Notes: generated from the sequence alone by a model not told the origin. DNA of 64,000 nt from Dongia rigui (GCF_034044635.1 NZ_JAXCLX010000003.1:1-64000), one strand, 5' to 3'. Shown: positions 1-9,329, counted from the first letter of the stretch. Program-made: numbers and translations.

Positions 1-26
1 GGATGAAACGCCGACCATAGCTGCCC

Positions 27-72
27 GAGCGATGACAGATGAGCGATGACAAATGAGCGATGAGATGAGCGG
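27..72. repeat. Short 14-bp tandem repeat
   Basis: About three and a half copies of a GAGCGATGACARAT-type unit run head to tail, the later ones degenerating. The tract lies in non-coding sequence beside a palindromic repeat element. It looks like simple replication-slippage sequence and no function is evident. Confidence 0.6.
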
Positions 73-100
73 ATGGATGGGAGAGAGCGAGACTGAAACC

Positions 101-209
101 GCCCCCCACCCAACCCTCCCCCTAAAGGGAGAGGGCTTTCTCACCGCGTTCGCACCAACACCTCGCTTCAATCCCCTCTCCCTTTAGGGGGAGAGTTAGG
201 GTGGGGGGC
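101..209. repeat. Palindromic intergenic repeat, family A, copy 1
   Basis: Two long arms rich in CCCTCTCC and GGGGTGGGG are inverted to each other around a central part of about 40 bp. Each arm also folds on itself through the sequence CCCTAAAGGG or its relative. Two further copies of this family lie near 50.3 and 54.1 kb, both between convergent genes. It probably acts as a bidirectional terminator or is a small non-autonomous mobile repeat. Confidence 0.75.
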
Positions 210-227
210 CACGTGATGGATCGCCCG

Positions 228-479
228 CTAAAAATACGGCTCCAGGAGTGTGATGAAGAACCGCACCGCCACCAGCCCCGCCGAGATCGCGGTTGCCAGT
301 GCCGCCCTTGCATTCAGAATCTGGCCGCGATTGATCGTGACGATGATGCGGTTGATATCCCGCGCATCGAGCACTTCCTTATATGAGATGCGCCGCAGCT
401 TTCTGCCGCTCGCCTTCCACCAGAACCAGGCGGAAAGCGCCGCCGAAATGAGGATCGCGATATCGACGGCGACGATCAA
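228..479 (-). CDS. Small two-helix membrane protein of unknown function
   Basis: An 83-residue protein with a hydrophobic segment near residues 3-21, a basic, charged middle (residues 24-50) and a second hydrophobic segment near residues 59-80, so a two-pass inner-membrane protein is likely. I do not recognise the family. It reads from a TTG codon that overlaps the TGA stop of polA, with a GAGG ribosome-binding sequence a few bases upstream. This implies translational coupling to polA. No in-frame ATG is available near the start. Confidence 0.55.
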   Translation of the reverse strand: MIVAVDIAILISAALSAWFWWKASGRKLRRISYKEVLDARDINRIIVTINRGQILNARAALATAISAGLVAVRFFITLLEPYF

Positions 480-3313
480 TGTGCCTCGGCCCAGTTCATC
501 CCCGTTCCCGCATCGGCGATGAGCGGGACCGAGATCTGCCGTGCCGGCAGATGCGCGCCTTCCATGATGGCGCGGGCGACGCGGGACGCCTCGTCCTTCT
601 CGGCCACCGGCACTTCGAAGAGGAGTTCGTCATGCACCTGCAGCAGCATGCGGCCCTTGAGTCCGGCCGCCGCGAATGCCGCCGGCATGCGGATCATGGC
701 GCGCTTGATGATGTCGGCAGCCGTCCCCTGCAGCGGCGCGTTGATCGCCGCACGCTCCATGAAGGAACGCCTTGCCGGGTTCTTGTCGTTGATCCCCGGC
801 ACATAGCACCGCCGGCCGAACAGCGTCTCCACATAGCCCTTCTCGCGCGCGATCTTCTTCATCCGGTCCATATAGTCGCGGATGCCGGGATAGCGTTTGA
901 AATAGGCCTCGATATAGGCCTTCGCCTCGCCTTGGCCGATGCCCAGCTGTTGCGACAGGCCGAAGGCCGAGATGCCATAGATGATGCCGAAATTGATCGC
1001 CTTCGCCTGGCGCCGCACCATCGGGTCCATGCCCTCGATCGGCACGCCGAAGACTTGGGACGCCGTCATGGCGTGGATGTCGGCGCCGTCGCGGAAGGCC
1101 TGCTTCAAGGGTTCGATCTCCGCCATCTCGGCAGCCAGGCGCAATTCGATCTGGCTGTAATCGACCGAGAGCAGGATGTGACCCGGCTCCGCCACGAAAG
1201 CGCGGCGGATCTTCCGCCCCTCTTCCGTGCGAATGGGAATGTTCTGCAGATTGGGATCGGTCGAGGCGAGGCGCCCGGTCGAGGTGGCGGCCAGCGCAAA
1301 GGACGTATGCACGCGGCCCGTTTCCGGGTTGATCGCCAGCGGCAGCGCATCGGCATAGGTGCTTTTGAGCTTCGAGAGCTGGCGCCAATCCAACACCTTC
1401 TGCGGCAGCGGATGGCCCGAGGTGACGGTCAGTTCCTCCAGCACATCGGCGCCGGTGGCATAGGCACCCGTCTTGCCCTTCTTGCCGCCCGGCAGCTTCA
1501 ACTGGTCGAACAGGATCTCGCCCAATTGCTTGGGCGAACCGACATTGAATTCGGTCCCGGCAATGCGGTGGATCTCGCGCTCGATCTCGCCCATGCGGCT
1601 CGCGAAATCCTGGCTGAGGCGCTGCAATTCCTTGGCGTCGATCTTGACGCCGTCGCGCTCCATCTGCGCCACCACCGGAATGAGCGGCCGCTCGATGGTC
1701 TCATAGATGGTCATCAGCCGCTCGGCGATGAGGCGGGGTTTCAGCGTTTCATGGAGGCGCCAGGTCACATCGGCATCCTCCGCCGCATAGGCCAGCGCCT
1801 TGTCGAGCGAGACGTGATCGAACGTCACCTGCTGCTTGCCCGTGCCGGCGACGTCGCCGAACTTGATCGTCGCATGGCCAAGATGGAGCTCGGAAAGCTC
1901 ATCCATCCCGTGCCCATGCGCGCCACCTTCCAGCACATAGGAAATGAGCATGGAATCATCGATCGGTGCGATGGTGACGCCGTAACGCGCCATCACCGCC
2001 ATATCGTATTTGATGTTGTGACCGATCTTCAGCACCGCCGCATCTTCAAGGAGCGGTTTGAGCAATTCGATGGCGCGCGCCAGCGGAATCTGCTTCGGTG
2101 CTTCCGCCCCACCGCCCAGCAGATCGCCGGTGGTGCCGATATGGCCGACCGGCACATAGCAGGCCTTGCCGGCCTGGGTGGCAAGCGACATGCCGACCAG
2201 CTTGGCCTCGTTCACATTGAGCGAGGTGGTCTCGATGTCGAAGGCAAGCGCGCCGCTCTTATTGGCAGCCTCGATCCAGCGCAGCAGCGCCGCCTCGTTC
2301 TGCACCAGTTCGTAACCTTCGCCGATTTTCACGGCCGGTGCCGTCGCGGCACTGGGCGTGGCTGCCGGCGCGGCACTGGGCGTGGCCACCGGCGCCGTGA
2401 AGCCACCCGCCGCCCGGGTGGCCTTGATCGATGCCTCGCCAAGGCGCGCATTGAGCTTGGCGGCCAGCGAGCGGAATTCGTTCTTGGTGACGAACTCCAT
2501 CACCGCGCCGTCGATCTCGCGTTTCACGAATTCGTCGAGGCCATGCTCGACCGGCACGTCGCGCTTCAAGGTCACCAGATCGCGGCTGATCCGCGCCAGC
2601 TCGGCATTGTTGACCAGATTCTCGCGCCGCTTGGGCTGCTTGATCTCGCCGGCTTTGGCGAGCAGCGTATCGAGATCGCCATAGGTGTTGATGAGTTCGG
2701 CGGCCGTCTTGATGCCGATGCCAGGCACCCCCGGGACGTTGTCAGAGGAATCGCCCGCCAGCGATTGCACATCGACGACCTTGTCCGGCTTCACGCCGAA
2801 CTTCTCCAGCACCTCCGCCTCGCCGATCTTGCGGTTCTTCATCGGATCGAAGAGGGCGATGCGATCGCCGACCAGCTGCATCAGATCCTTGTCGGACGAA
2901 ACGATGGTAACCTCATTGCCCCGCGCCGCCGCCTGTGTGGCGTAAGTGGCGATGAGGTCGTCCGCCTCGTAACCCGGCATTTCGATCGCCGACACGTTGA
3001 AGGCGCGCGTCGCCTCGCGGATGAGGGCGAATTGCGGAATGAGTTCCGGCGGCGCCTCCGGCCGGTGCGCCTTGTAATCGGCATAGATATCGTTGCGGAA
3101 GGTCTTCCTGCCCGCATCAAAGATGACCGCGATGTATTCGGCGTCCGAATCCTCGACCAGCTTCAGCAGCATGTTGCAGAAGCCCAGCACCGCATTGGTC
3201 GGCGTCCCGTCGCTGCGCGACAGCGGCGGCAGGGCGTGGAAGGCACGGAAGATGTAGCCCGACCCGTCGACGAGATAGACGTGGTCCGGCTTCTTGGACG
3301 CTGCTGCGGTCAT
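476..3313 (-). CDS. polA: DNA polymerase I
   Basis: A 945-residue PolA that fills gaps and removes RNA primers in replication and repair. The N-terminal 290 residues are the 5'-3' exonuclease/FEN domain (VDGSGYIFRAFHAL, SSDKDLMQL, GDSSDNVPGVPGIG). A Pro/Ala-rich linker near residues 305-330 carries a short in-frame duplication. The 3'-5' proofreading domain looks active, with FDIETT, HNIKYDM and YAAEDADVTWRL supplying the acidic residues. The polymerase domain has DYSQIELRLAA, RRQAKAINFGIIYG and QVHDELLFEV. It starts with ATG nine bases after the stop of the zinc-finger gene, so the two are probably co-transcribed. Confidence 0.98.
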   Translation of the reverse strand: MTAAASKKPDHVYLVDGSGYIFRAFHALPPLSRSDGTPTNAVLGFCNMLLKLVEDSDAEYIAVIFDAGRKTFRNDIYADYKAHRPEAPPELIPQFALIREATRAFNVSAIEMPGYEADDLIATYATQAAARGNEVTIVSSDKDLMQLVGDRIALFDPMKNRKIGEAEVLEKFGVKPDKVVDVQSLAGDSSDNVPGVPGIGIKTAAELINTYGDLDTLLAKAGEIKQPKRRENLVNNAELARISRDLVTLKRDVPVEHGLDEFVKREIDGAVMEFVTKNEFRSLAAKLNARLGEASIKATRAAGGFTAPVATPSAAPAATPSAATAPAVKIGEGYELVQNEAALLRWIEAANKSGALAFDIETTSLNVNEAKLVGMSLATQAGKACYVPVGHIGTTGDLLGGGAEAPKQIPLARAIELLKPLLEDAAVLKIGHNIKYDMAVMARYGVTIAPIDDSMLISYVLEGGAHGHGMDELSELHLGHATIKFGDVAGTGKQQVTFDHVSLDKALAYAAEDADVTWRLHETLKPRLIAERLMTIYETIERPLIPVVAQMERDGVKIDAKELQRLSQDFASRMGEIEREIHRIAGTEFNVGSPKQLGEILFDQLKLPGGKKGKTGAYATGADVLEELTVTSGHPLPQKVLDWRQLSKLKSTYADALPLAINPETGRVHTSFALAATSTGRLASTDPNLQNIPIRTEEGRKIRRAFVAEPGHILLSVDYSQIELRLAAEMAEIEPLKQAFRDGADIHAMTASQVFGVPIEGMDPMVRRQAKAINFGIIYGISAFGLSQQLGIGQGEAKAYIEAYFKRYPGIRDYMDRMKKIAREKGYVETLFGRRCYVPGINDKNPARRSFMERAAINAPLQGTAADIIKRAMIRMPAAFAAAGLKGRMLLQVHDELLFEVPVAEKDEASRVARAIMEGAHLPARQISVPLIADAGTGMNWAEAH

Positions 3314-3322
3314 CAGGCGCGC

Positions 3323-3499
3323 TCAGTGCGCGCCGGCGCCGGCACCCTCTTTGAGGATGAAGGTCTTGCCGCAATAGGGGCACTCGACCGACCCCTCCTT
3401 GCCGAGATTGAGATAGACCCGCGGATGCCCAGAGGGGTCGCCACCGCCATCGCAGGCGACGCGGGTTTCGGTGACGATTTGGGTTTCATTAGATTTCAT
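3323..3499 (-). CDS. zf-CHCC zinc-finger protein
   Basis: A 58-residue protein with the pattern C-D-G-G-G-D-x-x-G-H-P followed by VECPYCG, which is the Cys-His-Cys-Cys zinc site of the zf-CHCC family related to mitochondrial complex I subunit NDUFS6. Its role in bacteria is not settled. A complex I link is suggested by homology only, since no nuo genes are present here. It starts at ATG and ends nine bases before polA on the same strand. The C-terminal tail is Gly/Ala-rich. Confidence 0.85.
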   Translation of the reverse strand: MKSNETQIVTETRVACDGGGDPSGHPRVYLNLGKEGSVECPYCGKTFILKEGAGAGAH

Positions 3500-3558
3500 A
3501 GGGTTACTCGGCTTTGGATTGACGCTTCACGTGCTGCAATGATAGGCAGGCCGGAAGG

Positions 3559-4554
3559 TTGAATCAATCCCGCGAAGTCCCCATGGTCTCCCAAGCCGCT
3601 GCCGCCCTTCCCGACCTCGCCGTATCCGTCAAAGGCCTGGTCAAGATCTATGCCGGCAACAAGGCGAACCGCACGCCCAAGCTGGCGCTGGATCATGTCG
3701 ATCTCGCCATTCCCCGGGGCGGCATCTTCGGCCTGCTCGGCCCCAATGGTGCCGGGAAGTCGACCCTCATCAACATTCTGGCGCAGCTGGTCCGCAAGAC
3801 GGAAGGGACCGTAAAGATCTGGGACATCGACCTCGACAAGGATCCCCGCCATGCCGCGGCGGCGATCGGCGTCGTGCCGCAGGAGCTCAACATCGACCCC
3901 TTCTTCACGCCGAAGGATTTGCTCGATTTGCAGGCCGGCATGTATGGCGTGCCCAAGGCCGAGCGGCGCAGCATGGAACTCTTGGAGGCACTCTCGCTGG
4001 CCGACAAGGCGCAATCCTATGCCCGCACCCTTTCGGGCGGCATGCGCCGCCGCCTGATGGTGGCCAAGGCCATGGTGCACAACCCGCCGGTTCTGGTGCT
4101 CGACGAGCCCACCGCCGGTGTCGATGTGGAACTCCGGCAGCAGCTCTGGGCCTATGTGCGCGAACTCAACAAGGCCGGCGTTACCGTGCTCCTCACCACG
4201 CATTACCTCGAGGAAGCCGAGGAGCTTTGTGACAACATCGCCATCATCAATCACGGCAAGGTCATCGCCTGCGAGCCGACGGCCCAGCTTTTGGGGCGCC
4301 TCGACAGCAAGGAAGTGGTGATCACACTGGCATCCGATCTCGCCACCGCCCCGGCCAGTTTGGCCGAGTTCCATCCGCAAATGCTGGGCCCGCGGCGCCT
4401 GAAGCTGCATTATCGCCCCAGCCAGGCCAAGGTTGGCGCCATCCTCGATGCCATCCGCCGCGCCGAGCTCGAGATCGTCGATCTCTCGACGCTCGAATCC
4501 GATCTCGAGGACATCTTCCTCGAACTGACGCGCCGCCAGCCCGCCAATTCATGA
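3559..4554 (+). CDS. ABC transporter ATPase, ABC-2 export type
   Basis: A 331-residue ATPase with Walker A (GPNGAGKST), signature LSGGMRRRL, Walker B (LVLDEPTAG) and the switch His in TTHYLEEAEE. The order, the GGMRR signature and the C-terminal extension of about 90 residues fit ATPases that pair with ABC-2 permeases in drug, polysaccharide or lipid export. No permease gene is adjacent, so the substrate is unknown. The start is uncertain. TTG is preceded by AGGCAGG at good spacing, and an ATG eight codons later has no clear ribosome-binding site. The stop overlaps the next gene by four bases. Confidence 0.88.
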   Translation: MNQSREVPMVSQAAAALPDLAVSVKGLVKIYAGNKANRTPKLALDHVDLAIPRGGIFGLLGPNGAGKSTLINILAQLVRKTEGTVKIWDIDLDKDPRHAAAAIGVVPQELNIDPFFTPKDLLDLQAGMYGVPKAERRSMELLEALSLADKAQSYARTLSGGMRRRLMVAKAMVHNPPVLVLDEPTAGVDVELRQQLWAYVRELNKAGVTVLLTTHYLEEAEELCDNIAIINHGKVIACEPTAQLLGRLDSKEVVITLASDLATAPASLAEFHPQMLGPRRLKLHYRPSQAKVGAILDAIRRAELEIVDLSTLESDLEDIFLELTRRQPANS

Positions 4555-5525
4555 TCCAACGCCTCGCCTGCCTGGGTTTGCTGGTCCTGCTCGCGGCCTG
4601 CACGCCGCATTGGCAGGAGATCGGGGCGCCGGTCGACCAGCCGCGTTTCACCGCCAAGGCCTTCCACACCGCCGACGGCGCCGATCTGCCGATGACCACC
4701 TGGACGCCTTGGGACAGGCCGATCGAAGCCTCGATCATCGGCCTCCATGGCTTCAACGATTATAAGCGCGCCTTCGATGCACCGGGGAAGGCCATGGCGC
4801 GGCGCGGCTTCATCCTCTACGCCTTCGACCAGCGCGGGTTCGGCGGATCGCCGCAGCGGGGCCTGTGGTCCAGCACCGATCAGATGGTGAAGGATCTCAG
4901 CGAAGCCACCAGGCTCGCCAAGGCCGCGCATCCGGACAAGCCGGTCTATCTGCTCGGTGAAAGCATGGGTGCTGCCGTGATCCTCGCCGCTGTCGCGCGT
5001 CATGCGGAGATGCCGGTCGACGGCATCATCCTCGCCGCACCCGCGATCTGGGGTTGGCAGACGCAGCCTGCCATCAACCGGTGGATCTTCGACTTGGCCA
5101 TGCAGGTGATGCCGCGCATCACCGTGCAGCCCAACGGCGTCTATCGCGAGGCCTCGAACAATCACTACATGCTGCGCCAGATGTGGTACGACCCCAACAT
5201 CATCAAGGCAACACGTGTCGACACCGCCTTCGGCCTCGTCGAGCTGATGACCGAGGCCTATGATGCCGGCGCCAAGCTCACCAGGAACCCGCGCTGGCTG
5301 ATCATGTTCGGCGGGCGCGAGGATATCCTCACCACCAGTTCGGTTTCCGGATTCATCGGGCAATTGCCCAAGCTGCAGCCGGCCCAGGGCCGCATCGCGT
5401 TCTATCCGAAGGCGCATCACATGATGCTGCGCGATCTCGGGGCACAGCTGCTTTATGACGATATCGCCGCCTGGATCCGCCATCCCGAGGCGCCATTGCC
5501 ATCGGGCACGGAACTCGCGCGCTAG
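4551..5525 (+). CDS. Alpha/beta hydrolase lipoprotein, monoacylglycerol lipase-like
   Basis: A 324-residue protein with a lipoprotein signal peptide ending in the lipobox LLAAC, so it should be lipid-anchored in the envelope. The mature part is an alpha/beta hydrolase of the serine aminopeptidase/monoacylglycerol lipase type. It has GLHGFNDY as oxyanion region, a nucleophile elbow GESMGA, an acid in the GGREDIL segment and a late His in PKAHHMML. The natural substrate is unknown. ATGA overlap with the ABC ATPase gene implies translational coupling, so both may serve one envelope lipid or export process (inference). Confidence 0.85.
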   Translation: MIQRLACLGLLVLLAACTPHWQEIGAPVDQPRFTAKAFHTADGADLPMTTWTPWDRPIEASIIGLHGFNDYKRAFDAPGKAMARRGFILYAFDQRGFGGSPQRGLWSSTDQMVKDLSEATRLAKAAHPDKPVYLLGESMGAAVILAAVARHAEMPVDGIILAAPAIWGWQTQPAINRWIFDLAMQVMPRITVQPNGVYREASNNHYMLRQMWYDPNIIKATRVDTAFGLVELMTEAYDAGAKLTRNPRWLIMFGGREDILTTSSVSGFIGQLPKLQPAQGRIAFYPKAHHMMLRDLGAQLLYDDIAAWIRHPEAPLPSGTELAR

Positions 5526-5813
5526 CTAGCTGGGCAGCTTGCGGCGCTGGGTGGCGATGATGGCAGCCTCCACCCCGATCTCGGTCGCGAATTCCAGCAG
5601 CAGGGGTTCGAACCCCAAAAGATAATCGAGCACCGCGCCAAGGCCGTGTTGCGTCGTGGCAATCGCACGCAACTGATCGCCCTGGATCCCGGTCAGGGCC
5701 AGGAAGCGGTTGCGGCGATCGTCATCGGCAACGAGAAACGCCAGGGCCTGCAACCCCAGTGTTTCCGCATCCGGTGGCGGTGATTTGGGCGATTTCAACA
5801 GCATAGCGGCCAT
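5526..5813 (-). CDS. DUF3572 family protein
   Basis: A 95-residue alphaproteobacterial conserved protein (DUF3572) of unknown function, recognised by the segment ETLGLQALAFLVADDDRRNRF and the later LGAVLDYLLGFEPLLLEF. It is acidic, helical and has no signal peptide. I chose the ATG preceded by AAGGTG. An upstream extension of the frame would run towards the tRNA gene and has no better start signal. It converges on the lipoprotein hydrolase, with the two stop codons abutting. Confidence 0.8.
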   Translation of the reverse strand: MAAMLLKSPKSPPPDAETLGLQALAFLVADDDRRNRFLALTGIQGDQLRAIATTQHGLGAVLDYLLGFEPLLLEFATEIGVEAAIIATQRRKLPS

Positions 5814-5875
5814 TCTAGCACCTTGCGCCAATCGCCTCCCACAGCTATGTTCCGCGCAAGCCGCCAAGACGGCAT

Positions 5876-5952
5876 GCACCCGTAGCTCAGCTGGATAGAG
5901 CGTTGCCCTCCGAAGGCAAAGGTCGTACGTTCGAATCGTATCGGGTGCGCCA
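5876..5952 (+). tRNA. tRNA-Arg (anticodon CCG)
   Basis: A 77-nt cloverleaf with acceptor stem GCACCCG/CGGGTGC and an encoded CCA end. The D-arm reads AGCTCAGCTGGATAGAGC. The anticodon stem-loop has the loop CTCCGAA and hence anticodon CCG, and the T-arm contains GTTCGAATC. It decodes CGG, a codon well used in this GC-rich genome. The sequence downstream is less GC-rich and carries only small or orphan genes. Confidence 0.97.
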
Positions 5953-6168
5953 GTCTTTTCAAATAGTTAGAGATCGATCCCGAGACGGGATAAGGCCGCT
6001 GGTGCTGCCGCGCCGATGGATCTCTGGCCTTCCCTGAACACTTCCCAAAACGCCGGCATCCAAATGGTTCTGCGATAGGCAGCCCTTCCGGCTCCGTGTT
6101 TCTACGGACTGCCGCAGGCAAGGACAATTGCGCAGGTTGATGCGGTTCCCTCAACCGCTGCTGATGCC

Positions 6169-6372
6169 ATGTCCCGACTAAAGTCGCCCCCCTTCAGAAC
6201 GCGCGCCGAAGACATACAACGAGCCGTGGAGCTTGGCCGGACGATGGCAAAGCAAGGCTGCGAAATGCATGAGTTCGATCATGTCGCGGAGAAAGAATGG
6301 CCGCTCAAGCCTGATATCCGCTACCTGTTCTATATGTCCGCGTCGCGCGCGTTTGCGGGCGAGCCGGACTGA
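6169..6372 (+). CDS. Small hypothetical protein
   Basis: A 67-residue soluble protein rich in charged residues, with a likely helix over residues 13-30 (AEDIQRAVELGRTMAKQG). I do not recognise the family. It begins at ATG about 215 bases after the tRNA gene and ends one base before the convergent regulator gene. Codon use looks plausible for a gene, but length and isolation keep confidence moderate. Confidence 0.45.
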   Translation: MSRLKSPPFRTRAEDIQRAVELGRTMAKQGCEMHEFDHVAEKEWPLKPDIRYLFYMSASRAFAGEPD

Positions 6373-6373
6373 T

Positions 6374-7048
6374 CTAGAAAGACGCGCGCAAGACATGCAA
6401 CGCCACAGCATGCGCTATGTTGCGGGCGTTCATCTTCTTCTTGATCGAAACCAGATGGGTTTCCACCGTTCGCGGTGATGAGCCGATCTCACGCGCGATC
6501 TCCTTGGTGGTGAGGCCGTTTGCGACAAAGTTGAGAATCTCCGCCTCGCGACCGCTGAGATTTCTAACATCGCCCTCAGTCGGCGCTATGATGAAGCGCG
6601 GCTTGGACAGTGCAATGGCATGGCGCGGGCGTTTGGTGCGCGGATCAATGTCCACGGGAAGAATCACACGGTCATAGTGTGCGTAATGATTCCAGATCAC
6701 ATCGCGAATGGAATCAACCCGCATCTCTCCGGATTGGGCCACGTGATGGTATTGCGGCGCGAGGTCTCGGCTCACATGCACCCGATCGGGATGATTGCCG
6801 AGAAAATCTCCGGGCTCACTGCCGACGCGAATATCAAAATTGTTCACCAGAAACCGGAAACCGAAATGTTCCGGATCTTCGTCATCGAAGGATGTCAGGT
6901 AAACATTGGTACTGTTGTCGACAAATTGCACCGCGCGAGCAATGAACGCGGCAACCGCATCATCAGACCCAAGGCTGGCATCCTTCCAGGCCTCGACCGC
7001 TCGGCGAAATGCGACTGATACCTGCTCCACTACAGCAAGAGCCCGCAA
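6374..7048 (-). CDS. LuxR-type transcriptional regulator with PAS-like N-terminus
   Basis: About 224 residues. The last 65 form a LuxR/FixJ-type helix-turn-helix: LSGREAEILNFVANGLTTKEIA, then SPRTVETHLVSIKKKMN. The N-terminal 150 residues resemble a small PAS-like sensor (GDFLGNHPDRVHVSRDL, HYDRVILPVDID), not a receiver domain, because the expected Asp and Lys positions are missing. No luxI or kinase gene is adjacent, so it is an orphan regulator. The start is unclear: the longest frame opens with TTG, and a GTG lies six codons inside. Base composition is lower in GC than the neighbours. Confidence 0.8.
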   Translation of the reverse strand: MRALAVVEQVSVAFRRAVEAWKDASLGSDDAVAAFIARAVQFVDNSTNVYLTSFDDEDPEHFGFRFLVNNFDIRVGSEPGDFLGNHPDRVHVSRDLAPQYHHVAQSGEMRVDSIRDVIWNHYAHYDRVILPVDIDPRTKRPRHAIALSKPRFIIAPTEGDVRNLSGREAEILNFVANGLTTKEIAREIGSSPRTVETHLVSIKKKMNARNIAHAVALHVLRASF

Positions 7049-7134
7049 AAATTGTCGTCACTGACAACTATCGCGCCCTCCGTGGCCATTCAAGACAAAA
7101 ATACTATTAATCAAATGCGCAACATGCGCGTTGG

Positions 7135-7176
7135 AAGATCGACCTGTCCCCGCAAGCTGCAGAGCAGGTCGATCTT
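7135..7176. repeat. Perfect 12-bp inverted repeat (stem-loop)
   Basis: Arms AAGATCGACCTG and CAGGTCGATCTT flank an 18-nt loop. It lies about 60 bases beyond the stop of the chemoreceptor gene on the minus strand and just upstream of the LuxR-type gene end region. There is no T-run directly after the stem on either strand. It could be a factor-assisted terminator or part of a small RNA. Confidence 0.55.
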
Positions 7177-7235
7177 GACTGAGAGTCATCAGTGATCCGT
7201 CACGCGTTGCGGATCGGCTGAGGCCGCGACGGCGG

Positions 7236-9329
7236 CTATGCCACCCGGATCTCGGTGAGGAACGCGTCGACCTGGCTGCGCAGCTTTTCCGCCTGGGCGC
7301 CGAGGCTTTCGGCGGCGGTGCGGACACCTTGGGCGGCGGCACCGGTGGCGTCTGCCTCGTTGGTGACGCCGGCGATGTTTTCCGAAACGTCGCGGGTACG
7401 TTGGGCCGCTTCATGGGTGTTGCGCGTGATTTCCTGGGTCGCCGCACCCTGCTGCGTCACCGAGGAGGCGATGGAGCTGGCGATCGAGTTCACCTCGGCA
7501 ATCGTGCCGCCGATGCGCTTGATGGCATCGACCGCTTCGCGCGTCACACCCTGGACCGCGGCGATCTGGGCCGAGATGTCGTCGGTCGCCTTGGCGGTCT
7601 GGTTGGCGAGGCTTTTGACTTCGGACGCAACGACGGCGAAGCCCTTGCCGGCTTCACCCGCGCGGGCTGCTTCGATGGTGGCATTCAAGGCCAAGAGGTT
7701 CGTCTGCCCGGCGATGTCGTTGATGAGGCCCACCACCTCGCCGATCTTCGCGGCGATATCGACGAGACTCTGCACCGTGCGGTCCGTTTCCTTGGTTTCG
7801 GCGACGGCGCGGCCGGCGATTTCGGCAGCGGTCGAGACCTGGCGGCTGATCTCGTTGATCGAGGCGCTGAGTTCTTCCGATGCGGCCGCCACGGTTTCGA
7901 CATTGGACGAGGCTTCGCTCGAGGCCGAGGCAACGACCTTGACCTGGGCGTTGCTGCGCTCGGCGGCCTGCGACATGCTGTGGGAGGTATCGAGCATCTG
8001 GCGCGAGGATTGGCTCAAGGCATCGAGCGCCGCCTTCACATCACGCTCGAAGCCACGAATGCTTGCCTCGACCGATTTCTGGCGAGCCTCGGTCTTGGCA
8101 TGGAGCTCTCGCTGTTCGGCTTCGGCCCGGGCCTTGTCGACAGCGTTCTGTTTGAAGGTACCGAGCGCCCCCGCGAGTGCGCCGATTTCATCCTGACGAT
8201 GCGGGAACGCCGCTTCGCCGGTGAGATCGCCGGCTGCCACCTGCAGCATCGCGTCGCGGATGATGTGAAGGGGTCGCACGATATGGCGGCCGATGACGAG
8301 GCCAGCGCCGATGGCGAGCACCAAGGCGCCGATGAGCAGCCCAAGCTGAAGCGCCAACGCCTGAGTGGCCTTCGAATGATTCTCCGCCGCATGCTGCTTG
8401 GCGGCTTCCAGCGCACCCTCGGCGAGCGTCACCAGAGAGGCAAGACGGCCAACCGTGACCTCGGTCCAAGCGTCAACATTCATCGACGGCGCCTCGCCCT
8501 TGGCCATTTGGTCGATGAGGCCGGCACGCGTCTCCATATACGACTTGTCGAAATACTTCTCCTTCGCCGTGGCGATGGCGTCGGTGAGAACCGCCGGCAG
8601 GGTGATGCCATAGGTCTGCGCTTCAAGCGCGCTCCAGGCAGCTTCCGAACCCGCGACCGAACTGTTGTATTTGGCAACCAGTGCGGCGTCGGCCTTGCCG
8701 GCGCCCATGGCGTTGGAGACCATCAGCGAGGCATCGCCGCCGATATTGCGCACCATCCAGGCCAATTGGCGCATGGAGAGCATCTGGTCGATGAATGCGT
8801 CCTGATGCTTGACTGAAGCCGTGAGGCTTTGCGAGGTGGCATCGAGCGTGGTGATGAGGTCGGTTGCGACCTTTTTATACTGGGCGGAGAGATCGGCCGG
8901 GCGCTCGGCCTTGGGCTTCTTTGCGGCCTCGAGCGAGAGCGGCTGCAGCTTGCGGATTTCCTCAGCCGCGGCCTGAAGCTGCGGCAACAGCTTGTCCTTA
9001 TCCGGATAGTCGAGATCGGGCAGCAAGGCGAGTGCTGCATCCAATGCCGGCATCTCGGCGCCGCGATATTTGTCGAGCGAGGCGAGAGCCGCGGGCGTGA
9101 TCGGCCCCTCGCCGTCGAGGCCGCGGAGCGTGGTCGAACGGTCGGTGCGCAGATTATGCATCGCCCGGAAACCGTAGGTCGCGGCCTCCGCCACCTTCGA
9201 GATGTGCGCGGCGGCACCGACCCGCTGCCAGGATTGCCAGGCATCAAGCGCCAGCAGCAGCGTCACGATGCTGGCCAGCAGCACGACGACGGATTTCAAA
9301 ATGACATTGACCGACAGACGATCGAGCAT
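7236..9329 (-). CDS. Methyl-accepting chemotaxis protein
   Basis: A 697-residue chemoreceptor. Transmembrane helix 1 spans about residues 9-29, a mostly helical periplasmic sensor domain follows to about residue 325, and helix 2 is near residues 328-348 ([16 protein letters not shown]). A HAMP linker comes next, then the cytoplasmic signalling domain, whose hairpin tip reads [20 protein letters not shown]. The ligand is unknown. It stands alone with no che genes nearby, so it must feed a chemotaxis complex encoded elsewhere. The start ATG is followed directly by the first hydrophobic helix, which supports the choice. Confidence 0.95.
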   Translation of the reverse strand: MLDRLSVNVILKSVVVLLASIVTLLLALDAWQSWQRVGAAAHISKVAEAATYGFRAMHNLRTDRSTTLRGLDGEGPITPAALASLDKYRGAEMPALDAALALLPDLDYPDKDKLLPQLQAAAEEIRKLQPLSLEAAKKPKAERPADLSAQYKKVATDLITTLDATSQSLTASVKHQDAFIDQMLSMRQLAWMVRNIGGDASLMVSNAMGAGKADAALVAKYNSSVAGSEAAWSALEAQTYGITLPAVLTDAIATAKEKYFDKSYMETRAGLIDQMAKGEAPSMNVDAWTEVTVGRLASLVTLAEGALEAAKQHAAENHSKATQALALQLGLLIGALVLAIGAGLVIGRHIVRPLHIIRDAMLQVAAGDLTGEAAFPHRQDEIGALAGALGTFKQNAVDKARAEAEQRELHAKTEARQKSVEASIRGFERDVKAALDALSQSSRQMLDTSHSMSQAAERSNAQVKVVASASSEASSNVETVAAASEELSASINEISRQVSTAAEIAGRAVAETKETDRTVQSLVDIAAKIGEVVGLINDIAGQTNLLALNATIEAARAGEAGKGFAVVASEVKSLANQTAKATDDISAQIAAVQGVTREAVDAIKRIGGTIAEVNSIASSIASSVTQQGAATQEITRNTHEAAQRTRDVSENIAGVTNEADATGAAAQGVRTAAESLGAQAEKLRSQVDAFLTEIRVA

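Noticed and set aside
479-3562. A 1027-codon plus-strand open frame opposite polA
   Set aside because: It is an antisense shadow produced by high third-position GC in polA. The translation is His/Arg/Asp-rich with no domain, and polA is unmistakable.
5795-6154. Minus-strand frame of 119 codons across the tRNA gene, containing HPIRFERTTFAFGGQ
   Set aside because: This is the familiar false translation of the antisense of a tRNA gene. The tRNA cloverleaf explains the sequence fully.
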